NCBI GenBank assembly: GCA_017471125.1
Contig: JAFUWR010000148.1
Location: forward strand, 1-5,632
From: Clostridia bacterium
GTDB taxonomy: Bacteria > Bacillota > Clostridia > Christensenellales > Aristaeellaceae
DNA length: 5,632 nucleotides
Reading direction: 5' to 3'
Shown one piece after another: positions 1 to 5,632 of this stretch. How positions within the stretch are numbered: position 1 is the stretch's first letter; the number at the start of each line of letters is the position of its first letter. The position numbers and the translations under genes were made by a program. Below the pieces are notes generated by a model. It did no database searches. It had not been told where the DNA came from and saw nothing but the letters and a program-made list of their open reading frames with translations.

Positions 1-384
1 CGGACCCTCGACCGGCTGCGGCTGCTGCCGGGGCGGGTGCCCCGGGCCGTGCTGCCGGGGTTCTACGGCGCGGGCCCGGACGGGCAGATCGTCACCCTGC
101 CCCGCAACGGCTCGGACATCACCGGGGCGCTGGTAGCGGCGGGCGTGGGCGCGAGCTTGTACGAGAACTGGACGGACGTGCCGGGACTGATGACCTGCGA
201 CCCCGCCACCTGCCCCGAGGCCAAACCCATCCCGGAGATCGCCTACCGGGACATGCGCGCATTGGCCCGCGGCGGCGCGAGGGTCCTCCACCCCGACTGC
301 CTCGCGCCCGTGGAGGACGCGGGGATACCGACGCGGGTGAAGTGCACAATGGACCCAGAAGCGGAAGGGACGCTGATTCATTAA
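1..384 (+). CDS. Aspartate kinase catalytic-domain protein, 3' end only, without C-terminal ACT domains
   Basis: This is the last 127 codons of a gene that begins upstream of the window; frame 1 is open from base 1 to TAA at 382-384. Aspartate kinase phosphorylates L-aspartate with ATP, the first step towards lysine, threonine, methionine and diaminopimelate. The amino-acid-kinase signatures appear in the family order (fragment numbering): PGFYGAGPDG (19-28), the RNGSD version of the usual RGGSD loop (35-39), ENWTDVPGLMTCDP (about 54-67), the GARVLHP segment, and a closing DPEAEGTLI. In typical aspartate kinases two ACT regulatory domains follow this GTLI. Here the protein ends one residue later (His), and a terminator and a convergent gene follow at once, so there is no room for an ACT region. 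The GTG at 37 is internal to the domain and is not taken as a start. Assignment to the family is firm. Whether it is the cell's main aspartate kinase, a paralogue, or a protein that relies on a separate regulatory subunit cannot be seen. Confidence 0.85.
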   Translation, partial: RTLDRLRLLPGRVPRAVLPGFYGAGPDGQIVTLPRNGSDITGALVAAGVGASLYENWTDVPGLMTCDPATCPEAKPIPEIAYRDMRALARGGARVLHPDCLAPVEDAGIPTRVKCTMDPEAEGTLIH

Positions 385-419
385 AAAAACGCGGGATGTC
401 CTCGTGACATCCCGACGTT
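383..419 (-). terminator. Rho-independent terminator closing the minus-strand operon, possibly weakly bidirectional
   Basis: Arms CGGGATGTC (392-400) and GACATCCCG (406-414) form a perfect 9-bp stem with a 5-nt loop (401-405). The stem can extend by AACG (388-391) with CGTT (416-419) across a one-base bulge at 415. Read on the minus strand, the hairpin runs into seven U residues (complement of A383-A389), the classic intrinsic terminator form. It begins 2 nt after the phosphohexomutase stop codon. Its U tract overlaps the stop codon of the convergent aspartate kinase gene. On the plus strand the hairpin is followed only by a U-poor stretch (guucaauu), so termination of the aspartate kinase transcript would be weaker. 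Confidence 0.9.
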
Positions 420-421
420 GT

Positions 422-1762
422 TCAATTCCCGAGGACCGCTCTCGCTTTCTCGGGCAGTACGTTCGCCACCCGCGAAATGATCTCCCGCAGCTTGTTCTCG
501 TCGTCGGCCTCGGCCCGCAAGGTGATCTGCTCGGCGGTGACGGACTTCCTGGCCAGCAGCCAACCGTCGTCGAACTCGAGCCGCACGCCGTCCAGCCTGC
601 TGACCCGGCAGGGATACTTCTCGGCCAGGGCCTCGACCTTTTTCAGCCATGCGTCCTGCTCCGCGTAGGGGCAGGGCACCCGCAGGTCGGGCGTGATGGG
701 CGGTATGACGATCTCCCCCGCCAGCGCGGACAGGGTTGCGTCAGCCCTGCCCAGCAGCTCGCCCATCAGCAGGGCGGCGTAGAGGCCGTCGTCGTAGCCC
801 AGGTCGCCGAAGAAGAAGTGGCCGCTGACCTCGCCCGCGATGGCCGCGCCGAGCTCCAGGAACCGGCGCTTGATGAAGGCGTGGCCGCTGCGCTCGGGCA
901 CGGCCTCGCCGCCCATCGCCTCGGCGGCGCGTCGCACGGCGGAGGAGGACTTCTGGTCGTACACCACGGGGGTGGGCCTGTCCTTCAAAAGGTATTTGAT
1001 GAACAGCGCCAGCGAGCGCTCGTTCTGCACGGCGCGCCCCTTCTCGTCGATGAACACGGCCCGGTCGCCGTCGCCGTCGAAGGCCACGCCGAAGTCGGCG
1101 TTGTAGGCCCGGACCTTCTCGCAGACCGCGCTCAGGTGATGGTACTCGGCGGGGTTGGGGTCCCGGTTAGGAAAGCTCCCGTCCGGCTCGCAGAACAGCT
1201 CCACCACCTGGTAGCCCGCCTGCCGAAACGCCGCGGGCGCAACCCGGCCCATGGCCCCGTTGCCCGCGTCGACGACCACGCGCAGGGGCTTGACCGCCTT
1301 AAACCTCTTGTCCAGCGACGCCAGGTAGTCCGGCAGCACGTCGGCCTTGACCACGCTCCCCCGCTTCTCCGCGAAGTCGCCGCGCTCGTACACGGCCTTC
1401 AGGGCGTCGATGTCCGCGCGGGTGACGGGGTCCTTGCCGTACATGTACTTCACGCCGTTGTACTTCGGCGGATTGTGGCTGGCCGTGACCGTCGCGCCGC
1501 CGTCGCAGTCCCCCTGGGCCAGGGCGAAGTACAGCGCCGGCGTGGGGATGGTCCCCAGGTCGGTCACCGCCGCGCCGCCGTCGGTCAGGCCCGTGATGAA
1601 GGAGGCCTTGAGGGTCGGCGTGGACAGCCGCACGTCGCCGCCCACCTTGAGCCGGGCGTCCGGGTACAGCGTGGCCATCGCCCGCCCGATGCGGTAGGCG
1701 GTGGTCTCTTCGATCTCGGTGGGGTAAATGCCCCGTATGTCGCAATCCTTGAATATGCTCAT
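422..1762 (-). CDS. Phosphomannomutase/phosphoglucomutase (alpha-D-phosphohexomutase family)
   Basis: This cytosolic enzyme moves the phosphate between C6 and C1 of mannose or glucose, supplying sugar-1-phosphates for nucleotide sugars and envelope glycans. At 446 residues it has the usual full family length. The four-domain signatures are in order: TASHNP with the phosphoserine at Ser95, the Mg2+ loop DGDGDR (229-234), the sugar-specificity loop GEVSGH (310-315), and the C-terminal DGVRLEFDDGW (391-401). GE-x-SGH favours PMM/PGM enzymes over GlmM, which usually has GEQSGH. The C-terminal phosphate-binding loop is unusual: it reads RKSVTAEQ (405-412) where RxSNTEP is typical, although Arg405, Ser407 and Thr409 are kept. 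The ATG start is supported by GGAGG 6 nt upstream, and the N-terminus IFKDCDIRGIYP matches the family's first strand. It is the last gene of the cluster, 12 nt after queA and directly before the terminator. The exact sugar preference cannot be read from the sequence. Confidence 0.92.
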   Translation of the reverse strand: MSIFKDCDIRGIYPTEIEETTAYRIGRAMATLYPDARLKVGGDVRLSTPTLKASFITGLTDGGAAVTDLGTIPTPALYFALAQGDCDGGATVTASHNPPKYNGVKYMYGKDPVTRADIDALKAVYERGDFAEKRGSVVKADVLPDYLASLDKRFKAVKPLRVVVDAGNGAMGRVAPAAFRQAGYQVVELFCEPDGSFPNRDPNPAEYHHLSAVCEKVRAYNADFGVAFDGDGDRAVFIDEKGRAVQNERSLALFIKYLLKDRPTPVVYDQKSSSAVRRAAEAMGGEAVPERSGHAFIKRRFLELGAAIAGEVSGHFFFGDLGYDDGLYAALLMGELLGRADATLSALAGEIVIPPITPDLRVPCPYAEQDAWLKKVEALAEKYPCRVSRLDGVRLEFDDGWLLARKSVTAEQITLRAEADDENKLREIISRVANVLPEKARAVLGN

Positions 1763-1768
1763 CGGTTT

Positions 1769-1773
1769 CCTCC
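1769..1773 (-). promoter_or_regulatory. Ribosome binding site of the phosphohexomutase gene
   Basis: A perfect GGAGG on the minus strand lies 6 nt before the ATG at 1762, inside the 12-nt gap after the queA stop codon. It fixes the start and implies independent, efficient initiation within the operon. Confidence 0.8.
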
Positions 1774-1774
1774 G

Positions 1775-2794
<1,020 letters not shown>

Positions 2795-2795
2795 G

Positions 2796-3224
2796 TCACA
2801 GCGCCGCCTTGAGCTTTTCGATCATCTCCGCGTACTCGGCGTCGGTCAGCGTCACCCGGCCGGGGTTCATGGCGAACACGCCGCCCCACTCGAATTCGTC
2901 CGCGTACTTGGGGACCAGGTGGAAGTGCAGGTGGCGGCCCTTGTCGTTGTACGCGCCGTAGTTGACCTTGCCGGGGTGGAACGCAGCCTTGACGGCCCTG
3001 GACGCCCGGGCCACGTCGGCGAAGAAGGCGTTGCGCTGGTCGTCGGTCAGGTCGGTCAGGTCCTCGATGTGCGCCTTGGGCGCGACGATGACGCGACCCG
3101 GGTGGCTCTGCTCCTTGAACAGATACAGGCTGGAAAAGTCGGACAGGTCGCAGACATAGATGCCGAACGCCGCAAGCGGCTCGCCGTGTACGCAGTACGC
3201 GCAGTTCTGGTCCTTGATGCTCAT
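2796..3224 (-). CDS. HIT (histidine triad) family nucleotide-binding protein
   Basis: The product has 142 residues, within the normal range for compact HIT hydrolases, which cleave or transfer nucleoside monophosphates from substrates such as AMP-amidates, dinucleoside polyphosphates or adenylylated intermediates. The defining triad HLHFHLV is at 98-104, with His100 the expected nucleophile. The family strand GRVIVAPKAHIEDLTDL lies at about 43-59. An N-terminal CAYC (Cys8, Cys11) could form half of a zinc site as in some HIT subgroups. The C-terminal part around EFEWGGVFAMNPGRV resembles, from memory, a subgroup frequent in Clostridia. I chose ATG 3224 because GAGGA lies 6 nt upstream. An in-frame TTG at 3254 would add ten residues (MIDHRKRGKT) that are not part of the domain and would overlap the ruvB stop. 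It lies 26 nt after ruvB and 1 nt before queA, so it is co-transcribed with both. Its physiological substrate is unknown. Confidence 0.92.
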   Translation of the reverse strand: MSIKDQNCAYCVHGEPLAAFGIYVCDLSDFSSLYLFKEQSHPGRVIVAPKAHIEDLTDLTDDQRNAFFADVARASRAVKAAFHPGKVNYGAYNDKGRHLHFHLVPKYADEFEWGGVFAMNPGRVTLTDAEYAEMIEKLKAAL

Positions 3225-3230
3225 GGTTTT

Positions 3231-3235
3231 TCCTC
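3231..3235 (-). promoter_or_regulatory. Ribosome binding site that sets the HIT gene start
   Basis: GAGGA on the minus strand lies 6 nt before ATG 3224, in the A-rich 26-nt gap between ruvB and the HIT gene. It decides between ATG 3224 and the upstream in-frame TTG at 3254, which has no comparable site. Confidence 0.7.
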
Positions 3236-3250
3236 GCTTTCTATGATCAA

Positions 3251-4300
3251 TCAAAATTCCATCTTCATCTGCCCGCCGCCGCTCTCGTCGGCCTTGGGCT
3301 TGGGCATCCTGACGCCCATGTGGTCGTAGGCGGCCTGGGTGCAGACGCGGCCCCGGGGCGTGCGCATCAGAAAGCCCAGCTGCAATAGATACGGCTCGTA
3401 CACGTCCTCAATGGTGGAGGCGTCCTCGCCGGTGGACGCGGCCAGGGTGTCCAGACCCACGGGACCGCCGCCGAACTTGTGGATCATGGTGTTGAGCATG
3501 GTGCGGTCCACGTGGTCCAGGCCCAGCTCGTCCACCTCCAGCATGTTCAGCGCCTCCCGGGCGATGTCCACGGTGATGGCCCCGTCGCCCTTGACCTGGG
3601 CGAAGTCGCGCACCCGGCGTATGAGCCGGTTGGCGATGCGGGGCGTGCCCCGGGAGCGGCTGGCGATCTCCAGCGCCCCGTCGTGGTCGCAGTCGATCTT
3701 CAGGATCTGCGCGGACCGGCGCACGATGACGGCCAGCTGCTCCGGCGTGTACAGCTCCAGCCTGAACGTGATGCCGAAGCGGTCGCGCAGGGGGCTTGTG
3801 AGCATGCCCGCCCGGGTGGTGGCCCCGATCAGCGTGAACTTCGGCAGGTCCAGCCGGATCGACCGGGCCGACGGCCCCTTGCCGATCATGATGTCCAGCG
3901 CGTAGTCCTCCATGGCGGGATAGAGAACCTCCTCCACCTGATGGGACAGGCGGTGGATCTCGTCGATGAACAGCACGTCCCCGGCGTTGAGGTTCGTCAG
4001 GATCGACGCCAGGTCGCCCGCGCGCTCGATGGCCGGGCCGCTGGTGACGCGGATGTTGTGCCCCATCTCCGCGGCGATGATGCCCGCGAGGGTGGTCTTG
4101 CCCAGTCCGGGCGGGCCGTAGAGCAGGATGTGATCCAGCGGCTCCCGGCGGGCGATGGCGGCCTGCATGTACACCGTCAGGCTCTGCTTCAATTTATCCT
4201 GGCCAAAGTATTCCGCGAGGCTGTGGGGCCGCAGCGACAGCTCGGCGGCGTCCTCGTCCTCCCGGAAACCCGTGGTGATGACCCGTTCTTCATCCATCAT
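3251..4300 (-). CDS. ruvB: Holliday junction branch migration DNA helicase RuvB
   Basis: RuvB is the hexameric AAA+ motor that, with RuvA, drives branch migration of Holliday junctions in recombinational repair. The 349-residue length is typical. Visible elements: the N-terminal LRPHSLAEYFGQ typical of RuvB, Walker A GPPGLGKT (62-69), Walker B DVLFIDEIH (108-116, Asp113/Glu114), sensor 1 IGATTRAG (158-165), the arginine-finger region SPLRDRFG (169-176), sensor 2 SRGTPRIANRL (216-226), and the C-terminal winged helix with GGGPVGLDTLA, EDVYEPYLLQ and GFLMRTPRGR. All catalytic residues expected for an active ATPase are present. The first ATG at 4300 is chosen because GGAGG lies 8 nt upstream; a second ATG follows immediately (MM). 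The gene starts 30 nt after murJ. ruvA, its usual upstream partner, is not adjacent and must lie elsewhere. No LexA-type operator is evident in the short upstream gap. Confidence 0.98.
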   Translation of the reverse strand: MMDEERVITTGFREDEDAAELSLRPHSLAEYFGQDKLKQSLTVYMQAAIARREPLDHILLYGPPGLGKTTLAGIIAAEMGHNIRVTSGPAIERAGDLASILTNLNAGDVLFIDEIHRLSHQVEEVLYPAMEDYALDIMIGKGPSARSIRLDLPKFTLIGATTRAGMLTSPLRDRFGITFRLELYTPEQLAVIVRRSAQILKIDCDHDGALEIASRSRGTPRIANRLIRRVRDFAQVKGDGAITVDIAREALNMLEVDELGLDHVDRTMLNTMIHKFGGGPVGLDTLAASTGEDASTIEDVYEPYLLQLGFLMRTPRGRVCTQAAYDHMGVRMPKPKADESGGGQMKMEF

Positions 4301-4308
4301 CGGAAGTA

Positions 4309-4313
4309 CCTCC
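4309..4313 (-). promoter_or_regulatory. Ribosome binding site of ruvB
   Basis: A GGAGG core (extended GGGAGGT) on the minus strand lies 8 nt before the first of two tandem ATG codons at 4300. The spacing favours the first ATG over the second, which would be 11 nt away. It sits in the 30-nt murJ-ruvB gap, which has no room for a well-formed promoter. Confidence 0.75.
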
Positions 4314-4330
4314 CTGTGTCATGGGGACAG

Positions 4331-5632
4331 TCAGCGCCTGCGCCTGCGGACGACCTCGTTGGCGAACACCTTGATGGTCCTGACCCGCAGGGCGAAGCAG
4401 GCGGCGGCGTAGGTGAGCAGGGCCGCGCCGGTGCACAGCGCCAGCCTAAAGAACACCCGCCCGGTGCCGAAGGCCGGGGGCAGGAAGCGGTTCAAGACCT
4501 CGCACACCGCGGCCCCGGCCAGCGCGGCGGCGACGAGCTTCATGAGGTCCGGCAGCACGGCCCCGAACCCCAGGTGCCCGAAGCGGCGCTTCAACAGGTA
4601 GAGCATGGTACCGAAGCCCACGGCCCCCGCGATGGAGGTGGCCAGCGCCAGGCCCCGGGCGCCCAGGAATATGCGCAGTATGAAGTTCAGCACGATGTTC
4701 ACGGCCACCACCAGGCAGCTCACCCGGAAGGGGGTCTTGGTGTCCTGGAGGGCGTGGGACGTGCGGGTCAGCAGGTCGCGCAGGCCGAAGAACGGCACGC
4801 CCACCACGTAGCACACCAGTATGCCCGCGGTGACCTCCGCCGACCGCATGTCGAACCGGCCGCGCATGTAGGCGAACTTGATGACATCCAGCGCCATCAC
4901 CACCGCCACGGCCACGATGGGCAGCGCCACCAGCGCGATCACCAGCACGCAGCGCCGAAGCGCGTCCAGCATGCCCTCCCTGTCCCCCTCGGCGGCCAGC
5001 CGGCTCATCCGGGAGAACATGATCGTCGTCAGCGGCACCACCATCACGCCCAGCAGGAACGTGATGAGCCGGTAGGCGTAGCTCATGGCCGAGATGTCGC
5101 CGGGGTTGAGGCCCGAGGCCAGCGCGTGGTCGATCATGTGATTGAGCTCGCTGACGCCCATGGACAGCATCGCCGGCCCGGCCAGCACGATGAGCTTGTG
5201 GACGCGCGTGTCCGAGAAGTCCAGGATCGGCGACCACCTGAACCAGCCCCGCAGGAAAGGCAGCAGGATGAGGAATTGCAGTATGTTCGCCGTGAACACG
5301 CCCCAGCCCACGGCCATGATGCCGTAGCGCTCGGAGAAGCCCACCGCCGCAACGATCACGCACAGGTTCAGCGGGAAGCCGGTGAGCTGGGCGGCGACGT
5401 ACTTGTCGGAAGCGTTCAAGAGGCTCGCCAGGGAGATGGAGGTGATGTTGAACATCAGCGACAAGAGCATCGTCCGCACGAGCCTGACCGTCAAATCGGC
5501 CTTCTGCGGGTCGAAGCCCACGTAGATCACCCGCACCAGCGGCCGCGCCAATATGTACACCGCCGCGGCGATCACCAGCGCCGCCAGCGCGAAGAGGTTG
5601 ATGGTGTTCGACGCGAAGCGGTTCGAGTGCTC
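4331..5632 (-). CDS. murJ: Lipid II flippase MurJ (MviN family), 5' end outside the window
   Basis: MurJ is a polytopic inner-membrane protein of the MOP superfamily that flips lipid-linked peptidoglycan precursor to the outer face. The frame is open from the window edge (GAG at 5632) to TGA at 4331-4333, giving 433 residues. A full MurJ has about 500, so roughly the first 80 (early membrane segments) are missing. Family signatures (fragment numbering): ANRF-like SNRFASNTINLF (3-14), the LLNASDKY region (71-78), YAYRL (185-189) whose Arg188 matches the essential TM8 arginine of E. coli MurJ, RGRFDMRSAEVTAGIL (257-272), and HALQDTKTP (293-301) followed by VNIVLNFIL (311-319). Many hydrophobic spans alternate with short charged loops, and the tail ends in five arginines, presumably cytoplasmic. 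The GTG at 5575 is internal and not the real start. It is the most upstream visible gene of the cluster; the operon promoter is therefore outside the window. A related O-antigen or exopolysaccharide flippase is possible but less likely given the motif matches. Confidence 0.93.
   Translation of the reverse strand, partial: EHSNRFASNTINLFALAALVIAAAVYILARPLVRVIYVGFDPQKADLTVRLVRTMLLSLMFNITSISLASLLNASDKYVAAQLTGFPLNLCVIVAAVGFSERYGIMAVGWGVFTANILQFLILLPFLRGWFRWSPILDFSDTRVHKLIVLAGPAMLSMGVSELNHMIDHALASGLNPGDISAMSYAYRLITFLLGVMVVPLTTIMFSRMSRLAAEGDREGMLDALRRCVLVIALVALPIVAVAVVMALDVIKFAYMRGRFDMRSAEVTAGILVCYVVGVPFFGLRDLLTRTSHALQDTKTPFRVSCLVVAVNIVLNFILRIFLGARGLALATSIAGAVGFGTMLYLLKRRFGHLGFGAVLPDLMKLVAAALAGAAVCEVLNRFLPPAFGTGRVFFRLALCTGAALLTYAAACFALRVRTIKVFANEVVRRRRR

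Noticed and set aside
37..384. Treating GTG at 37 as the start of a short complete gene
   Set aside because: The frame is open to base 1 and the upstream codons continue the kinase domain; starting at 37 would cut through the conserved fold.
3225..3250. AT-rich ruvB-HIT gap with a TGATCA palindrome as a possible promoter or operator
   Set aside because: It is too short for a -35/-10 pair with spacing, and the palindrome is only 6 bp. The A-rich run is explained by the ribosome binding site and its spacer.
4301..4330. Possible small hairpin (CTGT/ACAG or CCC/GGG) in the murJ-ruvB gap
   Set aside because: Stems of 3-4 bp with long loops are expected by chance, there is no U tract, and the GGAGG for ruvB already accounts for the gap.
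4446..5363. A 305-codon minus-strand frame overlapping murJ in another frame
   Set aside because: The Arg/Ala/Gly/His-rich translation has no hydrophobic pattern or motif. The murJ frame explains the region completely.

Overview
The window is G+C-rich (by eye about two thirds G+C) and densely coded. It looks like a chromosomal housekeeping segment, not an accessory or mobile region. The gene content points to a high-GC member of the Bacillota, most likely class Clostridia: a MurJ-type lipid II flippase, ruvB next to queA, a HIT protein with an N-terminal CxxC of a type I associate with Clostridia, and strong GGAGG-type ribosome binding sites. This placement is inferred from family resemblance and was not searched.

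Layout. Positions 1-384 (+ strand) hold the 3' end of a gene for the amino-acid-kinase domain of aspartate kinase. It stops exactly where the regulatory ACT domains would normally begin. It converges on a minus-strand cluster of five genes that fills the rest of the window. In transcription order these are murJ (5' end cut by the window edge, stop at 4331), ruvB (4300-3251), a HIT-family nucleotide-binding protein (3224-2796), queA (2794-1775) and a phosphomannomutase/phosphoglucomutase (1762-422). The gaps are 30, 26, 1 and 12 nt, which suggests one operon. A strong intrinsic terminator (383-419) sits in the 37-nt convergent gap. It has a 9-bp perfect stem and a 7-U tract in the minus-strand sense, so it closes the operon.

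How the genes work together. The products act in different processes: peptidoglycan precursor export (MurJ), Holliday-junction branch migration (RuvB), nucleotide hydrolysis or transfer (HIT), queuosine tRNA modification (QueA) and hexose-phosphate interconversion for envelope glycans (PMM/PGM). The cluster therefore looks like a co-transcribed housekeeping operon, not a single pathway. ruvB and queA are neighbours in many bacteria; the HIT gene between them is the unusual element. ruvA and ruvC are not in the window.

I find no rRNA, tRNA, CRISPR array, insertion sequence, attachment site, riboswitch or phage gene. No stretch over 300 bases lacks a gene. I see no convincing undescribed system. 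The points most worth a second look are the ACT-less aspartate kinase, the divergent phosphate-binding loop of the phosphohexomutase, and the HIT gene coupled to queA.
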